Shown here piece after piece: positions 33,351 to 43,218 of a stretch of 64,000 bases of DNA. The position numbers were made by a program, and so were the translations under genes. The stretch is from contig MU385982.1 in assembly GCA_022497145.1 (NCBI GenBank), forward strand, positions 1 to 64,000, read 5' to 3'. The number at the start of each line of letters is the position of its first letter. Position 1 is the stretch's first letter. The notes beneath the pieces are model-generated. The model saw nothing but the letters and a program-made list of their open reading frames with translations. It searched no databases and was not told the origin of the DNA. This DNA is from Rostrohypoxylon terebratum (Eukaryota > Ascomycota > Sordariomycetes > Xylariales > Hypoxylaceae).

Positions 33351-34240
33351 CCCGACGGTTCAAGGAAAACTCCTACGCGGCCTGCCTTCCAAAAAAAATT
33401 CATTGCTCTTTTATATATTCCTCTTCTTCACGGACGCTTCGGAAGGATGGACTCGGATAGAAAATGCGGCTACAGGGATACACATGGGGATATCTTTTTC
33501 AAACAACTTGCTTACTACATATACCTTGCATCCGCAGCGAGAGTGTCGTATATCAGCAGCAGCAGCATGAAGGAAACAAAGGGAAAACACTTTTTTAACA
33601 TGTAAAGCAGAGATCGATCTACAATGGCACCTACAGATTAGAGTGGATAACTATTATAAATTCGAGGGCGGAGAGGGTCAGACCCTGACTCCTTGCTCTC
33701 ATACTGCGAATGACTACTATATACCAAGTTTTATAACGACCATGGATTTATAGAAAGGGCAAGTGAGAATTGACGTTTCGTGTCTATTTGTCAACATCAC
33801 TTTTGAATTTGACTCCAGGTTACCTAGTACTTAATGATTCCATTTTCTCGGCATCAGTAACGAGCAAGAAGTCTCATCAATAGCCACATCAATAGCCAGC
33901 AGATGTCATGCAATTCTCAGATCCAATATATGGAACTCATACATATTTACCTATACAGAGTATATAATGAAATATTGTTATGTATTTCCCATGAAGGTCA
34001 GTTGAATTCGCCCCGTTTTACCAGTACCTTGCGGCTCCGTTTATTGGCTTCATCATATCATATACACGAAGCCTGCCACGCCAGTCAACACAAATAGGAG
34101 AATACCATATGTACCTACTCTAGGCCCAAGGAAAATATCCTCATAAGAAACGTTTAGGAGGATTCAGCTCCGGAAAAGCAAAAACCCGAATCCAAACCAT
34201 TTTACCTAGACTCCGCTGTTGTCGTGGGAACCCGTCTATT
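33351..34240. other. convergent intergenic region
   Basis: About 0.9 kb separates the CXC gene and the amylase 3' ends. It is AT-rich, with a short CAGCAGCAG run near 33556. No supported gene. Confidence 0.5.
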
Positions 34241-36073
34241 CTATTCTTCGTAGATGTTGTCGTCGCTACAATAGTCAGCCAGTTCCTCCAAATATCACCT
34301 AGTATATCATGGACTTACAACTTCTCAACAAACTTCTGTCTGCCATCCGCATCTCGATTTACGAATATGCTCACGCTCGTCTGGCCGCACACAAAGTCAC
34401 CAAACCCATCTTTCCCGATCGTGACTTCGCGGTCGCTCCAGCCCAAGACGTCAGTCCACACCTCACCAGCGTGTATCTCGCCAACGTGCATGTGCTTTTC
34501 GCCGGGACCGGCGTTGCTCATGACAACGGCGCAGCCGTACTTCCTGTCCCATGTGCCGTACCGCACCCACCCTAGACACGTGGCGTAGTCGAAGTAATCG
34601 GCTTGCTCGCCGTACGAGTACAGCTTTCGGGCTAGAGCTAGCTTGGGTAAAGCGCCTCCGCAAGACGGCGGGAAGGGGTGTTCTCCTTTTATGCCGTATA
34701 AGTCGCCGTACCAAAGACAGGGGTAGCCCTTATCGCGGAGGAGGATCAGAGCGTAAGCAAGTGGTTTGAACCACCCTTCGATAGGGGCCTCGAGGGCTTG
34801 GTAGGGCTGGGTGTCGTGGTTCATCACCAAGGTCTACAAAACACGTATTAGTGATCACGTCACTTCCCAGCATTATCCCTTGGTCCATCCTTACCACGGC
34901 GTTGACCGGCATCGCAGAAACAAGCGTATCATCAAAAACGGCCCTCAGATCAGCCGCCGACGCCTTACTGATCTGGCTAAAGTTATACACCAGCGGCGCG
35001 TCGAACAGCGAGAACTTCCTCCCCATGCGGTCCAGGTACCTCTTCATGTCGTCCAGGCTATCCTTCCAGAACTCACCGACGAAGAACCAGCCCTGGCCGT
35101 GCGTCTCGTCCAGCGTCGTGATGAACTTGCGCAGGAAGTCCTCGCTGTAGTGCTTGATCGCGTCGAACCGGATGCCTTTGAGCGGCACCGTTTCCGCGAG
35201 CCACTTCCCCCATGCCAGCACGTCCGCTTCGACTTCCGGGTGCGCGTAGTCGAGGTCCGAACCCATGAGGAAATCGCTACGCCGCGTGTCAGCAGGCCAT
35301 TGCTTCTATAGGGGGCGACAGCGCGTTAAGTAGGCAGGCAGGCAGGTAGGCAGGTAGGTAGGTGGGTAGTACTAATTGCCCTTCTCGCCATCAACATCGC
35401 CATCGTGAGCCCACCCCTGCGACTTATCCCCCATAATCTTATAAATCGCCGACTTGCCGTTCCTCGCATTAAAATCGACGCCGCTGAAATGGTACCAGTG
35501 GTACTTCATAGCGCTGTACTTATCCCCGCGGCCGGGGAAGTCGTAGCCGACCCACGCCTCGATCTCGTACTTGTCGCTGACCTCCTTGTTGCGGTCGTCC
35601 GGGTCCACCTCGACCGCCAGACACTTCTCCTTGCGGTCCGCGGCGAACTTGTGGTTCAGCACCGCGTCGAAGTACAGCCCCACGCCGTGCGACTGCGCCG
35701 CCGTGCACAGGTCCATCAGTTGTGCTTTGGTGCCCCATTTCGTGCTCACCCCGTCCTTTTGCGGGAACTCGCCTAGATCGTACAGGTCGTAGATGTCGTA
35801 GCCGTTTCCTTGCGAGGATGAGGCTTTGCATCTACGCGCTAATAGTTAGACCGACTAACGCCAGATGTGATGCCTTCTGAGGAGTTGGGTAGGTAGTTTG
35901 AGGTCTGGATAAACTGACGCGGGGGGGATCCAGATATTGTCTACTCCCCAAGCCTTGAGTTGGGGGATATGCTTCGCCAGCCGCACCCAGTGCTTCTGGT
36001 CCGCAGGAACGTACCACTCGAAGCCCTGCAGCATCGTCATGTTCTCCGGGGTGGGTTTCTGCTCGTCCGCCAT
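34241..36073 (-). CDS. intracellular GH13 alpha-amylase
   Basis: This glycoside hydrolase family 13 enzyme should cut alpha-1,4-glucan. Five exons fit: 36073-35919, 35831-35373, 35276-34895, 34833-34319 and a 25-nt last exon 34265-34241 (511 aa). All junctions restore the frame, for example IPPACKASSSQGNGYDIYDLY across intron 1 and GNYDFLMGSDLDY across intron 2. There is no signal peptide (MADEQKPTPENMTMLQGFEW), so it is likely cytosolic, like the fungal GH13_5 group of bacterial type. Catalytic residues are the Asp of GIRFDAIKH, the Glu of FVGEFW and the Asp of MNHDTQP. DAVLNHK is the conserved region I. The second intron is a GGTAG/GGCAG repeat. A role in glycogen or glucan turnover is inference. 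It is divergent from the F-box gene. Confidence 0.85.
35334..35372. repeat. GGCA/GGTA microsatellite inside amylase intron 2
   Basis: Tandem 4-nt units (GGCA three times, then mixed GGTA/GGCA) fill most of the donor half of the second intron of the amylase gene. Confidence 0.8.
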
Positions 36074-37917
36074 GTTGATCTACTATTAAGTATACCTAGG
36101 TAGTATCCACGCTATAAGTATGGAATCATAAAATATGCAAAATATACAAAATAACGACGGAGACTATAGGATGAGAGGAGAAATAGGACGCGAGGAAAAG
36201 GTGTTGATTTTATTAGAAGAAAAGCTCAAACGGCTCCTCTGGAGAATACACTAAAATATTACCTGACATAGTGCTATACGCCCTTTCCTCATGGATACGC
36301 CATCTAGAGGCAAGGCATGAGGATTAGAAGCCATGCTTAGCGGAAGGGCGGCGTAAGCACGCCAGAAGTTTGATGATACCGGTGGGCGGTAGCGTGGATC
36401 GTTGAGATGCAGGTTCGATCGACGAACCCGACCTATCGCAGAAACCGGAATGGACCCGAAAATACGAAGACCCAGGCGCTTGGTAACATGCAGGTCACAA
36501 TTCCCATGGGGGACCTGGAGCGCCCATGCTTTGCTTTCCCTCCTTCCCTCGTCATGGCCAGGGTATATCCCGGGAACCTGTATGCAGGTCTGGAGGTCGT
36601 CTGGTAGGTGGAGTTATCCGGGGTGGCTTGGGATAAGTAGTTTAGGCATGTAGGTATGTTACGCACCGTGCATGGTGCGTAAACCCAGAGATCTTCGTAT
36701 GTACCTAGTAACTTCGGTAAGCTGGGGCTTGAATAAGAGAGGGGGTATCTTTAAAGAGCTGGAAGATTATCTGACGCCGCCTGGATCTATTGTGGATAGG
36801 TAGTAGTAATCGGAGGCGCATAGTCGTGACGTCAAGTCGAATATAGTCCTGTGACTAGTAGTGATCCAACCCCTCATAGTCCTTATACTAGTACATATTT
36901 ACTCCTCCAACATACAATACACTTGTATATTATATAGAAGTATGCGGTGGAGAGTTGAGCTCGTTTCGGGTTTACCGCTGCCTCGGGTCGTTTCGTAGGC
37001 CGACCTGTCATTATCAGCCCCGTTTCGGTTGTCAGTGTTGGTTCGGTCTGCATCGTCTAGTGACCAATGAGGAGACGTCTTCCGCCAAGTTGGTCTTCTT
37101 CGTAATTAAAACGGGAATGGCCTAAAGATATGATGGTACGTCGTAAATGAATAGAGGTATTTTGATCAAACTACCACGAGACACGAGAGGAGGATCACTT
37201 ACGTACCTAGTTTATACATTACCAAGGCAGGTGGGAACGCAGGTAGATATATGCCCAACAAACGCCGTGGAATCAGACCCCAAGGGCACGATGCACATAT
37301 TTGACGATTCACTTAGACGGCCTGGTCCTGGATGTAACTGTCTTTCGCAGTCGAGTGGTCAGATTCATCTTCTCAGGTAGCATCGTCGCCACCTTAATCT
37401 ACACTTCCAGTGGCATGAATATATTAACCACAGCTAACATTCTCTCTTCGATGTAGTAGCCTCCAATAAGGCTGCTAGACCCCAAGGGAGATATCCCATG
37501 TAGTATAGATGGGGGTTGCACGTGGTACGTCCTTGGGCACATAAATAGGCCAGGGTCGACCTAGCACACCTATTGGGATGTTTGTGTAAAACGGTCGTCA
37601 GCGGAGACGGCAGAGCAAAGATGACCTACATATTTAGGTGTAATCTAGGGAGGTAGAACCAACATCACACGTAATATGTTAGAATTGGTACCTTAATTAG
37701 CTTCTTAAGATGTGCAGCTAGGTGGAAAGGAGTCTGGTTTGACCAACATTTAAACCTAAGGCAGAATCGTGATAAGGAGAGACGGAAAGGGGCGGGGAGG
37801 AATATCAACCGTACGAATTTCTTCTGCCCTGTGACTATAATATCTCATTTCATATTCTTCTCAAATCTTCCCGTTTCTTATACTTCCCTTTCCCGACTCC
37901 CAACCCCCAAATTCGTC
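36074..37917. promoter_or_regulatory. divergent intergenic region, amylase / F-box gene
   Basis: About 1.8 kb with no supported gene. A TACCTAGGTA palindrome lies at 36093-36102. An inverted pair GTTACGCACCGTGCATGG/TGCGTAAAC lies at about 36658-36683. The AT-rich last 70 bases are a probable F-box leader. Confidence 0.5.
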
Positions 37918-39910
37918 ATGTTTCGGGGCATGGCTGATCACACTGAAGCTGCGCGATCTATCAGCACGGCACGATCCGAGGTTCCCACGGATATGGGTGA
38001 TGCGCATGTTGGGAGCAAACCCTACATATCTCCGCTTTTGGGTCTTCCTTGCGAACTTCTCGTGCATACGGCGTCGTTTCTATCCCCGGATGATTTCTTC
38101 AGCCTGCGTTTGACATGTCGTCGGGCCGAGACCTTCTTATTCGACTCCTTTAAGGAAGAGTTCTTTTCTGACAGACGATTTATGGTTTCTGAATGGTATG
38201 GATCATCAAAACACGCATAGGATCCCTTTCAAAACATCCCGTTTTTCACGCATACTGACTACGTGTAGTATGTCCTCTTGGCCTATTTTAGTTCACAGCA
38301 ATGGGGAGTGCAATACTTACCCGACTCCAAAAACTCGCCATAATACCTATTCGCCCTTTAAAACCATCAACTCACTGTTATCCACGAATCATCCAGAGTA
38401 TTGACGCCCTGCAGATAGTCTAGGATGTCTCATCAACATAGCCAACCACCCTTATCTCTCAAGATGCTTGTCGAAGCTCACCATCGGACTTGATCGAGTA
38501 TACAGCAATCCGTCTTTGCCGTATCCGAATGGAAATCGGAACATGGTTCGTGATAATATGCCTCATAGGGGGAAGTTTGAAGATCAACACCGGGAAGAGC
38601 TTGCTGTGGAACAGAACTGGATGGTGGCCAGTGGGCGGTTGCAGCTATTGCTTGGCGAAGCCTTGAGTCGGCTGCCGAACGTAGTCGAGCTGACCATACG
38701 GGACTATAACGTCCCAAACCGCTCTCGTCGTCCCGGGTCCAGAGATGTGCTCGTAAGCTACGGCACCAGGAGAGTTCTCTCTCATACGGGTGTTGACTTC
38801 GTTGCTCACGAATCGCACCTAATTTCGCAAGGTACGCCGAACATATCTTGTTCTTTGCCCCAGTTTCTGTTCCTCGAACATGATCACCGAGCTCCTAACG
38901 AACGCGCTTAAACACGTGTAGACCAGTTCCCGGATATGATCTTCACGGCTTCCCTACTAGCCGTAGCGAGGAGCGGTAACCGACTGAAGGCGATGACGGT
39001 GGATATACGAAAGAAGGACATGGGTTTATCCAGCTCAGCTTTTGCGATCCCGAAATCCCTCACGGAGGCTCTTAGGTTTAACTTGCACGATCTTAGTTCT
39101 CTTGACCTCTCGGTAAGCTTCACTTACGTCTCGCTTGGAAGTTTTACGACTAGTTCGTTGGGGTTCTTGCCGTGGCAACCCCACTACCTTTTTAAATTAC
39201 TCGAGCATACGCCGAATCTAGTCCGCCTCCGAGTGGGATCAAAAGGTGCCAGTTTACTGAAAGACGGGATAATAGGCTGGCTTGCTCAGTTAGTGGATTT
39301 GTCAAGGGGGAAGAAGGTCCAAGGGTTGCGCATGAACGGCGTTATAAACACTAGTACCAGTCTCAACCATTATGCACAGGTTCAGAGGTTCCAAATGCTA
39401 CAAGAATTAGAGTTGGAAAACATGACCGCCCCGGCGTCATCTCTCTCCAAAGTCCTGCTCCACCTTACTAGTTCTCTCCGGAAGTTATGCTTGAGGATGG
39501 TAGGGGTATATGTCGGCTCAGAAGAAGACGAGCTTGATAACGACCCTCGGAGCCCCAACGCGTGGACTACTATATTCCAGGACATTCCTAAGTCCATCAA
39601 CTTGGAGGAAATACACGTCAGCTCTTTAGGTCATCACACACCGGAATGTTCGACTAAGGATAATAACAGACACCAAGTCGCCTTTTTGAAATCGGCGAGC
39701 GGTGTTCAGTCGGGTCCGGATAACGGGTTGCTTAACAGCTGGTCACATTCGGGTAATGTTCCAGCTATGAAGAGTTTCCTCCAAGAGGTCGCGGACAAGA
39801 CCGTGATCATCTGCACGAGTTGCAAACGAAGGAACTCGGGCTATCGAACGTGCGAAGACGTTTTAGAGGAGAACCTGATCCTGATAGCTAGTTCGATTGT
39901 ATCTAGATAG
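37918..39910 (+). CDS. F-box protein (first exon junction unresolved)
   Basis: This is likely a substrate adaptor of an SCF ubiquitin ligase. Exon 1 from the ATG at 37918 includes the F-box (LGLPCELLVHTASFLSPDDF, then LRLTCRRAETFLFD) and ends in FMVSEW. The next recognisable segment starts at about 38415 (SLGCLINIANHPYLSRCL, then LTIGLDRVY). This continuation is usual in such fungal proteins. An intron at 38832-38921 (GTACGC to TAG, phase 1) joins ISQ to DQFPDMIF. The last exon ends at 39910 and has Leu-rich segments, but no clear repeat. I could not join FMVSEW to SLGCL with canonical GT-AG ends and keep the frame: the GTATGG donor is phase 2 and the CTGCAG acceptor at 38414 needs phase 1. 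Either a small exon was missed or the gene is frameshifted. Confidence 0.6.
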
Positions 39911-41095
39911 GTCAATGCTCGACGCGAGAAGGATCGCGACAAGGATCATAGATATTGGTAATTGGTAATATCACCACGTCATCTATTGTAGATTTTATAT
40001 TGGGTGGCTTTTTGTGGCTTCCCTTCCCGTTTGTGTGTGTTACTTGTAAGTTGTAGGTTGTAAGTTGTACTTCCTTGAGCTTCCAAGTTCCAAGTTCTAA
40101 GTTGCACCACGTTATTGCACATGTGTGTTACCGTTTCGCATAGGAGCACGGGTGCAGGTGCGGAGATAGGAGTTCGTCTTATCGGCTTGTACGTACGTAC
40201 GTACGTACGGGTACGACGTGACCTGGACCTCGGATCGGGATGTCTGCTATCAATCATTTATCATTTAGCCCTACGAGGAATAAGCTTCGACTAGACCAGG
40301 CCATTCAGCAAAAACAAGCATTTCCCCTGATTCAAAAGGGTTACATGGCTGTTTTTTTCATCTTTTGTCAATCTTGTCAATCATGCCAACCATGTACGTT
40401 ACCAGGAACTCGGCAGGCACTTTCAAAGAGATCCCGTGACCTTATCAGCGAAAATCGTCGGGAATGTCCTACAAGAGCTGCAAGAGCTGTAAAACAAAGG
40501 CTGCATTGCGTTACGCTTATCTTCCAACCGGAGATATCGACGAGATAGTTGCGACGCCTCGCTGCAGATCGAGCAGGGATGAAGATAAACCTGCCTCACC
40601 TGCCTCACAGATTGCAATATAATCCTGCCATATGAATGGCCGCCGACTTTCCCGATTCCACGTTTCCCGTTTCTCGTTGCCGTTTCCCGGTGCGCGTGGT
40701 AACAGGAATGTAAGAATGCGTACGAGCGGTGCGGGTATTTTTTTTTTTTATCCAAACACCCATCATTTACTATCATATCTAGGTTTATCTTAAGCTCTTA
40801 GCAGCTTCTTCAGTTGGATCAATCCGTGCCACATGTGCATGTGCATCGGGTTGTAACTGCTCAATCCCTTAACATATGAGGGGAAGCTCTTACATAAATC
40901 CCACCTATTTTACACGACTCGTCAGCATCCCTTGTTCTTTCCCTACCGAGTAGCTGAGTAGCTTCAGTAGCTACTAGATACGTACTAGGTAACTGCAGAT
41001 CCGAGGACTACACAAACGATTTGAGTTGAGGACGACCGAACCTTCTACAGCTGACGTCGTGGCCTATCGTAAAGGGTAGACTCGATCAAACCAAA
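39911..41095. other. intergenic region with a TACG microsatellite
   Basis: No supported gene. A (TACG) run at about 40189-40208 and repeated AAGTTGTA/CAAGTTC units at about 40045-40100 are seen. An AT-rich and C/T-rich mix precedes the MFS gene. Confidence 0.5.
40187..40208. repeat. (TACG)n microsatellite
   Basis: About five perfect units of the self-complementary tetranucleotide GTAC/TACG. This can form a cruciform. Confidence 0.8.
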
Positions 41096-42724
41096 ATGGC
41101 GCTGGCGATGGCTACCGACCATAGCGACATCGACGAGTCGCTGGTGCCGGGGACGGTCCACCTAGTCGATCTCGAGCACACCATGGCAACGCGACACGCC
41201 AAGGGCCATAACGACATCGTGCTAGTCCCGACACCATCCACTGACCCAGACGATCCGTTGAACTGGACCCCTAGGCGCAAGTACCTAGCCCTGGCCTGCG
41301 CACTCCTCTACACCTGGTTCAACGGCATGGCGCTATCCGTCGTGTACTCCGTGCTCGTCCCGCTCTCCACCGCCTTGTCCGTGACGGAGGCCGACCTCAA
41401 TGCCGGAACCGGGTACATGTTCCTCCTACTCGGATGGGGCCTTCTCTTCTGGCAGCCCTTCGCCCTGCAGTACGGCAAGCGGCTGACGTACCTCGTCTCG
41501 CTCATCGCGCTCATGGCAATCACCGTCTGGGGGCCCTACGCGCACGGGAACTCGCAATGGATCGCGAACCGCGTGCTTACGGGTTTCTTCGCGGCGCCCA
41601 TCGAAGCGCTGCCGGAGACCAGCATCACGGACTTGTTCTTCGCCCACGAGCGCGCGACATATATGGGCTGGTATGCCTTCACGCTTGCGGGGAGTAACTT
41701 CTTCGCTCCGATCATCTGCGGGTTTATCAATGACGGCATCGGGTACCGCTGGGTATTCTACATCCAAGCCATCTTCTGCGCTGCCACGTGGCTATTCCTC
41801 TTCTTCTTCATGGAGGAAACCAACTACGATCGGCGAACCGTGGGTATCGTAGCGGAGCCGGTTCCCGAGGAAGAGAAAGGCAAAGAAGCCTCGAAGGATT
41901 CCTCAAACGCCGTATCCCGCGTCGAATCCCTAGAGCCCCAACCCTCGACGACGACGAAGTCATTCTGGCAGAAGCTATCCGTCGTGGACAAGCCACGTCC
42001 CTTCATGATGCACTACCGCGCCTGGCAATCCCTAAAGCTTCTCTCCTGGCCGGTAGTCTTCTACTCCGGCTTCAGCTACGGCACCTACCTAATCTACTTC
42101 AACATCCTCAACGCAACCAGCTCCATCATCCTCGGCGCCCCGCCCTACAACTTCCAGCCCTCCCTCGTAGGTCTAAGCTACGTGTCCTGCGTGATCGGCG
42201 TAGCCCTCGCCTCCGCCTTCACGGGCATCTTCTCCGACCGCTTCGTGATCCGCCTAGCCCGCCGCAACGACGGCGTCTCCGAGCCCGAGCACCGCCTCTG
42301 GCTCTTCACCGTCTCCACCCTCGTCATCCCCGCCTCCCTGATCCTCTGGGGCGTCGGCGCCGCCCACCACGTCCACTGGTTTGGCCTCGTCTTCGCCATG
42401 GGCACCACCGCCTTCGCCAACACCATGGGCATCACCCTCAGCGTCTCCTACCTCGTCGACACCTACCGCGACCTCTCCGGCGACGCCCTCACCACCTGCA
42501 TCCTCATCCGTAACTCCATGAGCTTCGCCATCGGCTACGGCATCACGCCCTGGCTCGACGGTCTCGGCACGCAGAATTGCTTTATCAGCGTCGCTTTTGT
42601 CGGGTTGGCTATCTGTAGCGTGTACTTGGTTATGATTAAGTGGGGCAAGAAGTTTAGAGAAGCAAAACGTGTGGATTATTGGAACGAGGTGAAGAAGAGG
42701 ATTGATCTAGGTTTGGTTCATTAA
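41096..42724 (+). CDS. MFS transporter
   Basis: This is a major facilitator superfamily permease of 542 aa in one exon. The cytosolic N-terminus ends in DPDDPLNWTPRRKY, a typical fungal lead-in to membrane segment 1. Around 12 hydrophobic segments follow in two groups of six. They are separated by a charged loop near residues 245-300 (EEEKGKEASKDSS). The RWVFYIQAIFCAATW segment and the FFMEETNYDR motif mark the middle, typical of a fungal drug:H+ or small-molecule group. The substrate cannot be told. Codon use is strongly C-ending in the second half (for example about 42100-42540), more than in most neighbours. No biosynthetic gene is adjacent. Confidence 0.82.
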   Translation: MALAMATDHSDIDESLVPGTVHLVDLEHTMATRHAKGHNDIVLVPTPSTDPDDPLNWTPRRKYLALACALLYTWFNGMALSVVYSVLVPLSTALSVTEADLNAGTGYMFLLLGWGLLFWQPFALQYGKRLTYLVSLIALMAITVWGPYAHGNSQWIANRVLTGFFAAPIEALPETSITDLFFAHERATYMGWYAFTLAGSNFFAPIICGFINDGIGYRWVFYIQAIFCAATWLFLFFFMEETNYDRRTVGIVAEPVPEEEKGKEASKDSSNAVSRVESLEPQPSTTTKSFWQKLSVVDKPRPFMMHYRAWQSLKLLSWPVVFYSGFSYGTYLIYFNILNATSSIILGAPPYNFQPSLVGLSYVSCVIGVALASAFTGIFSDRFVIRLARRNDGVSEPEHRLWLFTVSTLVIPASLILWGVGAAHHVHWFGLVFAMGTTAFANTMGITLSVSYLVDTYRDLSGDALTTCILIRNSMSFAIGYGITPWLDGLGTQNCFISVAFVGLAICSVYLVMIKWGKKFREAKRVDYWNEVKKRIDLGLVH

Positions 42725-43218
42725 TTGCCTGCGGACGATAACGTAAAAAATCAGGCGAGGCCTGGGATTAAGATAATAACTATTAAATGGATTTCACTGG
42801 GAGAATTTTCGGAATATGAGCATTTGGTTAAAAAAAAATGATTCGGAAAAAACACTCGGGTAGATCATCTATATACAACAGGAGGCTATCTCATCACCTA
42901 GGGCCTAGGCACACATCAATCATTAGACTAAGCACAATTCTACACCCCAAGACACCATCGTTCAAATATAAATAACTTCACAATCATCAATACTGTATTG
43001 GTATCGTCGATCTATCTCAATCTTCAGCCAACCCCACGACACCTCGACACCTCGCAGAACTATGGATTGGATTGGATCGATGGATGAATTAAAGCATCAA
43101 ACAGAAAAACGAGTGAAAAAAGAACCGCCAAACATGAGCCATCCAACAAAGTCCCAATTACATATGTACTCGTTATGACCAAACTCCCTATTCACAAGCC
43201 GAAAGCTCGCGCCAAGTT
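42725..43218. other. convergent intergenic region
   Basis: About 0.5 kb between two converging genes, AT-rich, with repeated CACCTCGACACCTCG near 43042-43056. No gene was seen. Confidence 0.5.

Noticed and set aside
41788..42513. 241-aa Arg/Pro-rich frame within the MFS gene
   Set aside because: A shadow frame produced by strong C-ending codon use in the transporter.
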